Below are positions 15,865-21,978 of a DNA stretch of 28,543 bases, in pieces. This stretch comes from an uncultured Solobacterium sp. (GTDB taxonomy: Bacteria > Bacillota_I > Bacilli_A > Erysipelotrichales > Erysipelotrichaceae): NCBI GenBank assembly GCA_900547815.1, contig URHY01000019.1, forward strand, positions 1 through 28,543, in the 5' to 3' direction. The notes under the pieces are model-generated. The model saw only the letters and a list, made by a program, of their open reading frames with translations. It did not search any database and had not been told where the DNA came from. The position numbers and the translations under genes are program-made. Every line of letters starts with the position of its first letter. Positions within the stretch are counted from its first letter, which is position 1.

Positions 15865-16713
15865 TCACTCTACTTTATTTTCCTTAAATAATTTCATCAT
15901 TTCATTCGTTAAACTAAATTCTCCCGGTTGAAGAATGATTTCATCTCTTTGAACCCAATCTGCATATTTCAACTCATGAGTATCCATAGATATTTCATCA
16001 TTCCCTTTTACATTACAGAAGAAACCCAACAAAATATCATTAGCACTTCCCCAAGGCTGAGATTTATAGTAACGAATATTGTTGACTTTGATTCCTGTCT
16101 CTTCCATAACTTCACGTTTTACCGTTTCTTCTACGGTTTCACCAATTTCAGTAAACCCAGCAATCAACGCATTATATTTAAATCCTGTACGATATTTTGT
16201 CAGCAACAACTTATCCCCATTGATTACACCTACAATCACAGCCGGCATAATTCTTGGATAGACTGTATTGTGACACTCTGGACAGACCATCGCTCTTTCT
16301 GTTGTTGAATGCACCATCTTATGTCCGCATCTTCCACAGAATTTAGTATCTCGATACCAATCTGCCAAATGCTTTCCAGTAATGGCCGCAAACAAATTGT
16401 CTTTTGGACCAATCCCTTCAATACGCAAACTTCTCTCTTCAACATAATCATATCCTGATGGAATTTGATTGTCTTCTAATCGCATATCACATAAGAAATA
16501 TTTCGTACTATCAATTGAAAACAAATAACGATACTCTACATTTTCAACTTGTATGTCACTCACTTTAGGAAAAACAACTTCCTTATTCTCAAAACAATTT
16601 AAATGAATTAAAATTTTTCCATTCACAATACACAACAATACATCCTTTTGTGTTGCCTGTACATTGGGATCAAATTCATTGTGTAATTTATGTGGATAAA
16701 TATCTTGTACCAT
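15865..16713 (-). CDS. nudC: NAD(H) diphosphatase / NAD-cap hydrolase NudC
   Basis: The 282-residue Nudix hydrolase has the NudC architecture: a divergent N-terminal domain, a four-cysteine zinc ribbon (C126, C129, C144, C147), and a Nudix box at about 186-208 reading GFTEIGETVEETVKREVMEE. The trailing NudC-type motif appears as SQPWGSAND, where well-studied members have SQPWPFPxS. NudC splits NADH to NMNH and AMP and removes NAD caps from RNA. SD GAGGT precedes the ATG, and an extended -10 box lies upstream, so it may be expressed apart from the upstream MATE gene. The variant SQPW motif may change cap or substrate preference. Confidence 0.92.
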   Translation of the reverse strand: MVQDIYPHKLHNEFDPNVQATQKDVLLCIVNGKILIHLNCFENKEVVFPKVSDIQVENVEYRYLFSIDSTKYFLCDMRLEDNQIPSGYDYVEERSLRIEGIGPKDNLFAAITGKHLADWYRDTKFCGRCGHKMVHSTTERAMVCPECHNTVYPRIMPAVIVGVINGDKLLLTKYRTGFKYNALIAGFTEIGETVEETVKREVMEETGIKVNNIRYYKSQPWGSANDILLGFFCNVKGNDEISMDTHELKYADWVQRDEIILQPGEFSLTNEMMKLFKENKVE

Positions 16714-16734
16714 TTTTTATACCTCGCGGATATC

Positions 16735-16743
16735 ATTCTATCA
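16735..16743 (-). promoter_or_regulatory. Extended -10 promoter of nudC
   Basis: On the minus strand, TGATAGAAT is a TGn-extended -10 of the same type as the one before the rhodanese-TtcA gene. It overlaps the stop region of nothing but the 34-nt gap after the MATE gene. The leader would be about 15 nt and includes the SD. Confidence 0.45.
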
Positions 16744-16747
16744 CATT

Positions 16748-18109
16748 TTAATTTTCCATTCTCTTTAATTCTGGCATGATTGTTACTAACATTGTTACGA
16801 AGCAAAGAGTTCCACCAACCACATTCGAAACAGGTTCTGCCAAGAAAACACCATCTGTACCCATATGAAGATATAATGGCATGATATATGTAAGAGGAAC
16901 GACAATAATGACTTTTCTTAATATCGAAAAGAAGATGGCTTGTTTCTTCTTATTCAATGACTTAAATACATTCTGTCCAATATACTGCAAATCCATGAAT
17001 ATGAAGGCTGCAAAATATTGGTTCAAAGCTGGCACGGTATTCCTTATTAATACAGGATCGGAACTAAAGATTTGAATCAATATATGTGGAATCAAAATAA
17101 TGGTGCTCCAAACTATGGCTGTATAGCTAAAGACAAGTATAGAAATTACCTTAATGGCCTTTCGAATACGTTCTGCTCTTCTAGCTCCATAGTTGTAGCT
17201 TAAAACTGGGCTAGAACCATCATTGATTGCGTGAATCGGTGTTTCAACTAATTGTCTCACACTTGAAATGATAGTCATAACTGAAATGTATATGTCTCCA
17301 CCCGTTATGGATAGCACGTTGTTGCAACAAATCGAAACCAAACTGTTTGTGAGCTGCATGATAAAACTACTGCTTCCCAAACCAATAATATTTTGTGCAC
17401 AACTTTTACAATCGATCCACTCCTCTTTTTTAAGTAATCTTACTTTTAATTCCGAACGATTCTTTAAAAACCAATACACAAAGATAGCTGAAACACATTG
17501 AGAAATGAGGGTTGCGATGGCAGCGCCTTGAATGCCAAGTCCAAACAGGAAAATAAATATTGGGTCTAGCACTAAATTCATAATGGCACCAATCAAAACC
17601 GAACACATACCTGCCGTTGAATAGCCTTGTGCATTGATAAATGGATTCATACCCAAAGTAAGCATAGAAGGTAGTGTTCCTATTAGATAAATCATCATAT
17701 ATGGATAGGTATATTTCATGGCAGATGTAGATGTTCCAAATAAGGTTAATATTGGCTTCAACAAAGGATAAAGAACAATCATTAAAACAATCGAGCACAA
17801 TACTAACATCGTGAAGGATGTATTCATGACTAAGTTTGCCTTTGTACCATTCTTTTCCCCACGACTAATGGAGAATAATGGAGCTCCTCCACTGCCAAAT
17901 AGATTTGCGAATGCATTTATTATCACAATCAAAGGAAAACATAAGCCAATTGCACCCAATGCGTATGTTCCAATACTAGGAATTCGAGCAATATAGATAC
18001 GGTCCACAACATTGTAAAGAAGACTCATTATTTGTGCTACCAATAAAGGAAAAGCAGCATTTATAATATTTTTTGTCACTGTATCATTCTCAAAATCAAT
18101 TCTCTTCAT
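16748..18109 (-). CDS. Second MATE family efflux transporter
   Basis: This 453-residue membrane protein has about twelve membrane segments. It opens with FPLLVAQIMSLLYNVVDRIYI and contains GSGGAPLFSISRG and ALNQYFAAFIFMDLQYIGQN, as in the DinF/NorM-like MATE group. It is not a close copy of the MATE protein at 4332-5654, so the two are distinct rather than a recent duplication. The start is ATG 18109, with GAGG (plus 18115-18118) 5 nt upstream. A longer start at 18139 would lie across the -10 box. It ends 34 nt before nudC on the same strand. The substrate is unknown. Confidence 0.9.
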   Translation of the reverse strand: MKRIDFENDTVTKNIINAAFPLLVAQIMSLLYNVVDRIYIARIPSIGTYALGAIGLCFPLIVIINAFANLFGSGGAPLFSISRGEKNGTKANLVMNTSFTMLVLCSIVLMIVLYPLLKPILTLFGTSTSAMKYTYPYMMIYLIGTLPSMLTLGMNPFINAQGYSTAGMCSVLIGAIMNLVLDPIFIFLFGLGIQGAAIATLISQCVSAIFVYWFLKNRSELKVRLLKKEEWIDCKSCAQNIIGLGSSSFIMQLTNSLVSICCNNVLSITGGDIYISVMTIISSVRQLVETPIHAINDGSSPVLSYNYGARRAERIRKAIKVISILVFSYTAIVWSTIILIPHILIQIFSSDPVLIRNTVPALNQYFAAFIFMDLQYIGQNVFKSLNKKKQAIFFSILRKVIIVVPLTYIMPLYLHMGTDGVFLAEPVSNVVGGTLCFVTMLVTIMPELKRMEN

Positions 18110-18129
18110 AAAAACCTCACTAATGACAT

Positions 18130-18159
18130 AGTATATCACTTAATTTAAGATAAGTTTAA
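18130..18159 (-). promoter_or_regulatory. Promoter of the second MATE gene
   Basis: On the minus strand, -35 TTAAAC (plus 18154-18159) and -10 TATACT (plus 18130-18135) are 18 bp apart. Confidence 0.55.
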
Positions 18160-18170
18160 GAATTTTATCA

Positions 18171-18199
18171 TTGTTTACTTATGTTTTGAATGGTATAAT
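18171..18199 (+). promoter_or_regulatory. Promoter of the YwaF-like gene
   Basis: -35 TTGTTT (18171-18176) and a perfect -10 TATAAT (18194-18199) are 17 bp apart. The predicted start site near 18206 excludes the longer TTG-initiated frame from 18203. Confidence 0.7.
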
Positions 18200-18223
18200 C
18201 TGTTGACTACAGGGAGAGGGCAT

Positions 18224-18955
18224 ATGTTTACTACAAAACACTTTATATGGATAGGAATTTGTATTCTATTTATCCTAATTATGAATCACTATGCGAAAAA
18301 AGAAGATTTCACGCTACAAAACGCTTGTTACTTCTTTATGTTTATATGTTTATTGAGCGAAACCACAAAAATGATGTCAGATATGATTCCAAGTACACAT
18401 GGAGGAATGCACTTAAATCCGCAATCCCTTCCATTCCATATCTGCAGTATCTTATTGTTTATTGCGGCCTACATCACTTTTGGAAAGGATGGTCCACTAA
18501 AACAAAAAATGATCAACTTCTTTGCGGTTGTCGGTACTTGTGGAGGAATCGCCGCTATCTTGATTCCAACGTATGGCGTTGAATTTAATGTAGCCAATGT
18601 ATATCAATGTTTCATGTATCATGCAACATTAACATGGTTTTCTCTATATTTGATTCGTTTCAAACATGCAAACTTAGGTATGCAGGCATTTAAAAACAAT
18701 TTAGTCGTATTATTTGCGTTATTAGTTTTTAATTTATATATGAATTCTATTTTGGCAGTTTATGATACAAACTTTATGTTTATTGTAAGACCACCATTAG
18801 AAGGACTTCCATTCCTTAACCTAAATCATGGATACTATATCTATTTATTTAGAGTCATCATGCTTGGAGTGATTGGACTTAGCCTATTCCATTTACCATT
18901 CATAGTAAAAGAAAGAAAAAGCTGTGAGACAGAAAGTGATTTTAACATCGCTTAG
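18224..18955 (+). CDS. YwaF/TMEM164-like integral membrane protein
   Basis: The 243-residue protein has about seven hydrophobic segments. The signature LPFHIC (residues 69-74), followed by a membrane helix, matches the YwaF (TIGR02206) family, which shares a fold with TMEM164. Further conserved-looking elements are GGIAAILIP, a histidine-containing helix with YHATLTWFSLYL, and the family-like NLNHGYYIYL near the C-terminus. The conserved histidines and cysteine suggest a membrane-bound enzyme, perhaps acting on lipids, but no bacterial member has an established role that can be assigned here. ATG 18224 is supported by GGGAG/GAGAGGG just upstream and by the promoter. The C-terminal 12 codons form one arm of the terminator. 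Confidence 0.8.
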   Translation: MFTTKHFIWIGICILFILIMNHYAKKEDFTLQNACYFFMFICLLSETTKMMSDMIPSTHGGMHLNPQSLPFHICSILLFIAAYITFGKDGPLKQKMINFFAVVGTCGGIAAILIPTYGVEFNVANVYQCFMYHATLTWFSLYLIRFKHANLGMQAFKNNLVVLFALLVFNLYMNSILAVYDTNFMFIVRPPLEGLPFLNLNHGYYIYLFRVIMLGVIGLSLFHLPFIVKERKSCETESDFNIA

Positions 18956-18970
18956 TCCACAGCTTTTCTT
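18917..18970 (+). terminator. Terminator overlapping the YwaF-like gene end
   Basis: AAAAGCTGTG (18917-18926) pairs with CACAGCTTTT (18958-18967). The interior refolds with GAC/GTC and AAGTGAT/ATCGCTT (one wobble), giving one long hairpin. Confidence 0.75.
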
Positions 18971-18974
18971 ATAC

Positions 18975-19005
18975 AAAAAAGACCTCCATTTTATTTAGGA
19001 GGCCT
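18975..19005 (-). terminator. Minus-strand terminator, apparent relic
   Basis: On the minus strand, AGGCCTCC and GGAGGTCT pair over 8 bp with one wobble, then TTTTTT follows. No intact minus-strand gene lies upstream before the trpA pseudogene, so it may be left over from an older gene order. Confidence 0.55.
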
Positions 19006-19530
19006 ATATTATGAATCAATGACTGAATCTATATTAAATGTAGGAACTCACCTCATTGATGATGGATATGATGAATTCATTATGATTACGGCAGATCCAC
19101 TACACGTTGAAAGCGTATAACTGATTTTTTACACACTTTAGAAACAAAAGGAAAAACATGCAAAACCCACGTTGTAGCTGATGATGTAACAAGTGATGCA
19201 TTACTTGATCTACTCTTTAATGAATTACGTTTTGGTGTTCGCGCCCTCATCTTTGTAGCCAACTGCTTCTTATTACCACGTGTCTATTTGGCATTAAAAG
19301 ATTATCGAAACCTAATGCCAGATACAATTGGATTAATTGGCTTTGACAATACAGAATGAACTAACTTCTCTAGCCCAACTGTCACAACGATCGTACAGCC
19401 TGCCTATGATGAAGGCTATCAAGCTGCATCAATCTTAATTGATTCATTAAAAGGAACCAATGAACAGATTCCAAATCAAATCTTAAAGTGTTCTGTGAAC
19501 TGGAATGAATCAACCAAACAACACAATTAA
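19006..19530 (+). pseudogene. Broken LacI-family sugar-responsive regulator
   Basis: Only the ligand-binding half of a LacI/GalR-type repressor remains. The first piece, in one frame to about 19117, reads GTHLIDDGYDEFIMITADP. After a frameshift near 19118 it continues as LETKGKTCKTHVVADDV and DTIGLIGFDNTE. TGA 19357-19359 then interrupts it, apparently in place of the tryptophan codon TGG. The rest includes SSPTVTTIVQPAYDEGYQAA and IDSLKG, the usual family end, to TAA 19528-19530. The N-terminal helix-turn-helix is missing, cut off at the hairpin 18980-19005. The lesions are multiple, so it is dead rather than recoded. Confidence 0.82.
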
Positions 19531-19543
19531 AAATCTAAATTGG

Positions 19544-19574
19544 TACCCGTATTTCTTATGGGTATTTATTTTAT
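19544..19574 (+). terminator. Terminator after the LacI pseudogene
   Basis: TACCCGT (19544-19550) and ATGGGTA (19558-19564) pair over 7 bp with one wobble around a 7-nt loop. A TTTATTTTATT tail follows. Confidence 0.65.
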
Positions 19575-19588
19575 TGTTCTCAGATTTC

Positions 19589-19664
19589 ATCAGTTATAAC
19601 TGATAAAATCGTATTTTAAGCACTAATTATCAGTTATAACTGTATTATTTACTACAAAAGGAGG
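19589..19664 (+). promoter_or_regulatory. Orphan control region: two palindromes and an SD
   Basis: ATCAGTTATAACTGAT (19589-19604) is a perfect 16-bp palindrome. ATCAGTTATAACTG (19629-19642) repeats it 40 bp later. A possible -10 TATTAT (19643-19648) and a perfect SD AAAGGAGG (about 19657-19664) follow. No start codon or gene lies at the right distance. It looks like an operator, promoter and ribosome binding site whose gene was deleted. Confidence 0.55.
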
Positions 19665-19725
19665 CTAATATTTATAATCAAGCATCGTAACGTCCGTGAT
19701 TTTCTTCTAGCCAAGGAATGGAACT

Positions 19726-19764
19726 AAAAAGTCTCGCCAGATTTGGACTGAGACCTTTTTTATT
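19726..19764. terminator. Bidirectional terminator at the trpA end
   Basis: AAAAGTCTC and GAGACCTTTT pair around a 14-nt loop with one bulged base, with T-runs on both strands. On the minus strand it overlaps the original trpA stop (TAA, plus 19760-19762). Confidence 0.7.
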
Positions 19765-20264
19765 CTTTTATTGCTTGCACCATTTCTTTGACATATTCCT
19801 CAACATATTTAAGTGCATCTTTTCCATACTTCTAAATAATCTTCACAATGGCACTACCAACGATAGCTCCATCAGATTGACCCGTCATTTTTTTAGCTTG
19901 TTCTGGTGTTGAGATTCCAAAACCTACCGCAACAGGAACATCTGTGACTTCCCTTGCAAGATTTACCATAACTGAAATATCTGTCGTAATCGTAGAGCGC
20001 ACACCCGTCACTCCTAATGAAGATACGTAATAAATAAAGCCATTTGCATCTTTGGCAATCGTTTGAATGCGTTGATGATTGGTTGGTGCAATCATACTGA
20101 TTAAATCCAAACCATACTTCTTTAATACCACATCAAACTCTTCTTTTTCCTCATAAGAAACGTCTGGAAGAATCAATCCACTCATTACCCTCAGCTAGTA
20201 GTGCTGCTTTTTTTACAACATCAGCTCCCGCACTTTGAGCTAAAGTTTCTAATAAATGTGAAAC
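19760..20264 (-). pseudogene. trpA: Broken tryptophan synthase alpha subunit
   Basis: The minus strand carries a remnant of trpA. The first piece reads LLETLAQSAGADVV, like the alpha-subunit N-terminal helix and strand. It is joined directly to KKAALLAEG, which fits a position about 70 residues later, and then a frameshift leads to MSGLILPDVSYEEKEEF. The rest is well preserved, including YYVSSLGVTGVR and VPVAVGFGISTPEQAKK, then GAIVGSAIVKII. An in-frame TAG (plus 19832-19834) stands where a glutamate codon is expected. The native tail KYGKDALKYVEEYVKEM continues to TAA 19760. With an internal deletion, a frameshift and a nonsense codon it cannot work. No other trp gene is present, so the operon is probably lost. 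Confidence 0.88.
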
Positions 20265-20269
20265 ATATA

Positions 20270-20297
20270 TTGACTTATTATTTATGTAATATATAAT
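20270..20297 (+). promoter_or_regulatory. Promoter of the DUF2975/XRE operon
   Basis: -35 TTGACT (20270-20275) and a perfect -10 TATAAT (20292-20297) are 16 bp apart, directly after the trpA remnant. Confidence 0.75.
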
Positions 20298-20310
20298 TAA
20301 ATTAACGATA

Positions 20311-20330
20311 AACATTAATTATTTAATGTT
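20311..20330. promoter_or_regulatory. Inverted repeat between promoter and SD
   Basis: AACATTAA-TTAT-TTAATGTT is a perfect 8-bp inverted repeat just downstream of the expected start site. It abuts SD AGGAGG (20331-20336). It could be an operator for the XRE regulator encoded in the operon or an RNA hairpin near the ribosome binding site. Confidence 0.6.
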
Positions 20331-20343
20331 AGGAGGTAATATC

Positions 20344-20940
20344 ATGAATGATAGGTCTAAAGATTTATTAAAGAAAATGTGCTCTGTTTTAAAAGTCGTT
20401 CGACAGGTTTGTTTAATCTCTTTTGCGTTGTCGATTGGACTTAGCTTATTTTATGCCTTCAACAAAGATGTATATAATACGCTATTTGGAAGTATAAGAA
20501 TTGACTATCTTCAATTGATTTTTAATGATGATTTGGCATTAAATAAAGATAAAATGTCTATGTGGTTACCATTGATTTTCTTAATCATCGCTATATTTGT
20601 ATTTATTATATATAAAGCTGTACAAACAATTGAATCCATTTGTACAATTGCGATGGATCATACTCCATTTGATGTTCGTGTTGCCAATCACATCAAAAAC
20701 CTTGCTAAGTATATTCTTGCAGGGGGTATTGTCTTTAATATTCTTGAAGTATGTCGAGTTATGTACTTTAAACAAATCATCAACTTTGATCTACTTTTCA
20801 ACACTAAATATGTTACACAAATCAATTTTGATATTCGTCTTCACTTAAGCTTCCTCGTTTTTGCAGCTCTAATCTATTTGTTATCTTATATATTTAGATA
20901 TGGACAAGAACTACAACAATTGAGTGATGAGACGTTATAA
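20344..20940 (+). CDS. DUF2975 membrane protein
   Basis: The 198-residue protein has four predicted membrane segments near residues 22-42, 80-102, 125-145 and 170-190, with charged loops between. The hydrophobic pattern and the XRE regulator gene that follows after 2 nt match the DUF2975 family, which typically pairs with a YozG-like regulator in Firmicutes. The function is unknown. The start ATG 20344 has AGGAGG 7 nt upstream; an upstream in-frame ATG at 20326 lies inside the inverted repeat and precedes the SD. Regulation may run through the repeat at 20311-20330. Confidence 0.75.
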   Translation: MNDRSKDLLKKMCSVLKVVRQVCLISFALSIGLSLFYAFNKDVYNTLFGSIRIDYLQLIFNDDLALNKDKMSMWLPLIFLIIAIFVFIIYKAVQTIESICTIAMDHTPFDVRVANHIKNLAKYILAGGIVFNILEVCRVMYFKQIINFDLLFNTKYVTQINFDIRLHLSFLVFAALIYLLSYIFRYGQELQQLSDETL

Positions 20941-20942
20941 TT

Positions 20943-21164
20943 ATGGGTAAGATCATATTGCGATTAGATCGTGTCATGGCCGATCGAAAAATGAGTTTAA
21001 AAGAGTTGTCTGAGAAAGTTGGAGTAAGTAACGTTAACTTATCAAAGATGAAAACAGGTAAGATTTCCGCAATTCGCTTTTCCACTTTAGAAGCCATTTG
21101 TGAAGTATTAAATTGTCAACCTGGTGATATATTGGAGTATGTAAAGGACGATGAAAAGAGCTAA
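20943..21164 (+). CDS. XRE-family HTH regulator (YozG-like)
   Basis: The 73-residue protein is almost entirely one Cro/C1-type helix-turn-helix domain. It shows MSLKELSEKVGVSNVNLSKM across helices 2 and 3, then RFSTLEAICEVLNCQPGDIL, the typical end of small YozG-type regulators. It starts 2 nt after the DUF2975 stop and is probably translationally coupled. It is the natural candidate to bind the inverted repeat in front of the operon. A terminator follows immediately. Confidence 0.9.
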   Translation: MGKIILRLDRVMADRKMSLKELSEKVGVSNVNLSKMKTGKISAIRFSTLEAICEVLNCQPGDILEYVKDDEKS

Positions 21165-21179
21165 AACTAGCTCTTTTTA
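21154..21179 (+). terminator. Terminator of the DUF2975/XRE operon
   Basis: AAAAGAGCTA and TAGCTCTTTT form a perfect 10-bp stem with an AAAC loop and T-rich end. It overlaps the stop of the regulator gene. Confidence 0.88.
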
Positions 21180-21192
21180 TATTTAAGAATTA

Positions 21193-21217
21193 GATGTAGA
21201 TACACTGTTACTACATT
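21193..21217. promoter_or_regulatory. Imperfect palindrome upstream of the TA promoter
   Basis: TGTAG (21195-21199) and CTACA (21211-21215) are inverted arms around a spacer with ACACTGT. It lies just before the toxin-antitoxin -35 box. It is related in sequence to the palindrome at 21884-21902. Confidence 0.45.
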
Positions 21218-21219
21218 TA

Positions 21220-21248
21220 TTGTTATTTTATTAAAATATCCCTATACT
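21220..21248 (+). promoter_or_regulatory. Promoter of the toxin-antitoxin operon
   Basis: -35 TTGTTA (21220-21225) and -10 TATACT (21243-21248) are 17 bp apart, followed by SD AAAGGAAG. Confidence 0.6.
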
Positions 21249-21271
21249 ATAAATGAAAGGAAGTGTTAATT

Positions 21272-21568
21272 ATGCGTAACGTAATCAATGCTCAAAAAGA
21301 TGATGTATTTAGAATTCGTATAAATTCAGAAATAAAGAATGAATTAGAAGAAGTTTTTGCGAAAAACGGCTTAACTTTAACAGATGCGGTTAATGTATTT
21401 TTTCAACAAGCATTAAATACTGGAGGCTTTCCATTTTCTGTAACTGAAGATAATGCTGAAAACATGAAAGCCAAAGCTTTAACTAAACTCATGAAAGAAT
21501 TAGAAATTGGTATGAATTGTACTGAATCTTATTCTGAAGAAGAAGCTGAAAAAATATTAGGTTTATAA
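21272..21568 (+). CDS. RelB/DinJ-family antitoxin
   Basis: The 98-residue protein starts with a ribbon-helix-helix DNA-binding region: FRIRINSEIKNELEEVF, then GLTLTDAVNVFFQQAL. This is the RelB/DinJ signature, and it is followed by FPFSV as in DinJ. The charged, probably flexible C-terminus should wrap the toxin. ATG 21272 has AAAGGAAG 8 nt upstream, and an in-frame GTG at 21263 overlaps that SD. The toxin ATG follows the stop by one base. The antitoxin, alone or in complex, probably represses the operon. Confidence 0.88.
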   Translation: MRNVINAQKDDVFRIRINSEIKNELEEVFAKNGLTLTDAVNVFFQQALNTGGFPFSVTEDNAENMKAKALTKLMKELEIGMNCTESYSEEEAEKILGL

Positions 21569-21569
21569 T

Positions 21570-21872
21570 ATGCAAATTATTTACAAGAAGACAGCTATTG
21601 ATGATCTTTTAAACACTGAAAACTATATTATTAGTCGATTTAACAACGAACAAGCTGCACAAAAATTAAAAAGTACCCTTGTAAATACGATTGCTTTATT
21701 AAAGGACAACCCTTATTTAGGCCCAAAAATGTCGGATCGGTTTAATGTAGATACTTCATTACGTTATCTAGTCATATCTAAACAACTTGTATTTTACAGT
21801 ATCAAAAATGATAATATCGAGATTATCAGAATACTTGATTCAAGACAAGATTACTTATCATTGTTATTTTAA
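21570..21872 (+). CDS. RelE/ParE-superfamily toxin
   Basis: The 100-residue protein has the RelE/ParE pattern: an N-terminal strand QIIYKKTAIDDLL, two helices, NPYLGPKMSD, and the C-terminal strands RYLVISKQLVFYSI and IEIIRILDSRQDY. The RILDSRQDY ending is typical of the ParE/YafQ-like plasmid stabilisation family. Whether it cuts mRNA on the ribosome (RelE type) or poisons gyrase (ParE type) cannot be told. It is translated one base after the antitoxin. The module looks intact and is bracketed by related palindromes, so it may have moved as a unit. Confidence 0.87.
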   Translation: MQIIYKKTAIDDLLNTENYIISRFNNEQAAQKLKSTLVNTIALLKDNPYLGPKMSDRFNVDTSLRYLVISKQLVFYSIKNDNIEIIRILDSRQDYLSLLF

Positions 21873-21883
21873 TTGTTTAAAAA

Positions 21884-21902
21884 TGCTACACACTGTGTAG
21901 CA
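21884..21902. repeat. Palindrome after the toxin gene
   Basis: TGCTACACACTGTGTAGCA is an 8-bp-arm perfect inverted repeat, 12 bp past the toxin stop, with no T-run. It shares the core ACACTGT and the flank CACATT/TACATT with 21193-21217. Confidence 0.65.
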
Positions 21903-21925
21903 CATTGAATTGGACATATGATCAG

Positions 21926-21951
21926 AAAAGCCCTTAAAACAAGGGCTTTTT
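21926..21951. terminator. Bidirectional terminator, TA operon and ABC permease
   Basis: AAAAGCCCTT and AAGGGCTTTT form a perfect 10-bp stem with loop AAAAC and T-runs on both strands. It separates the convergent toxin and permease genes. Confidence 0.88.
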
Positions 21952-21978
21952 GACATTTACTAAATCATTTTAAATCCA

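Noticed and set aside
15852..15870. GAGTG/CACTC hairpin after nudC as a terminator
   Set aside because: The stem is only 5 bp with a 9-nt loop and is followed by a mixed sequence rather than a T-run.
19351..19362. TGA in place of a tryptophan codon in the LacI-like frame, suggesting a genetic code with TGA as Trp
   Set aside because: Several intact genes here end in TGA, for example the response regulator at 8558, the kinase at 10594 and nudC. The LacI frame also has a frameshift and lacks its N-terminus.
19700..19764. AAGGAATGGAAC followed by a hairpin, reminiscent of a T-box antiterminator
   Set aside because: The 14-nt T-box core is not matched, no stem I is seen, and no amino-acid gene follows on that strand. 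A bidirectional trpA terminator explains the hairpin.
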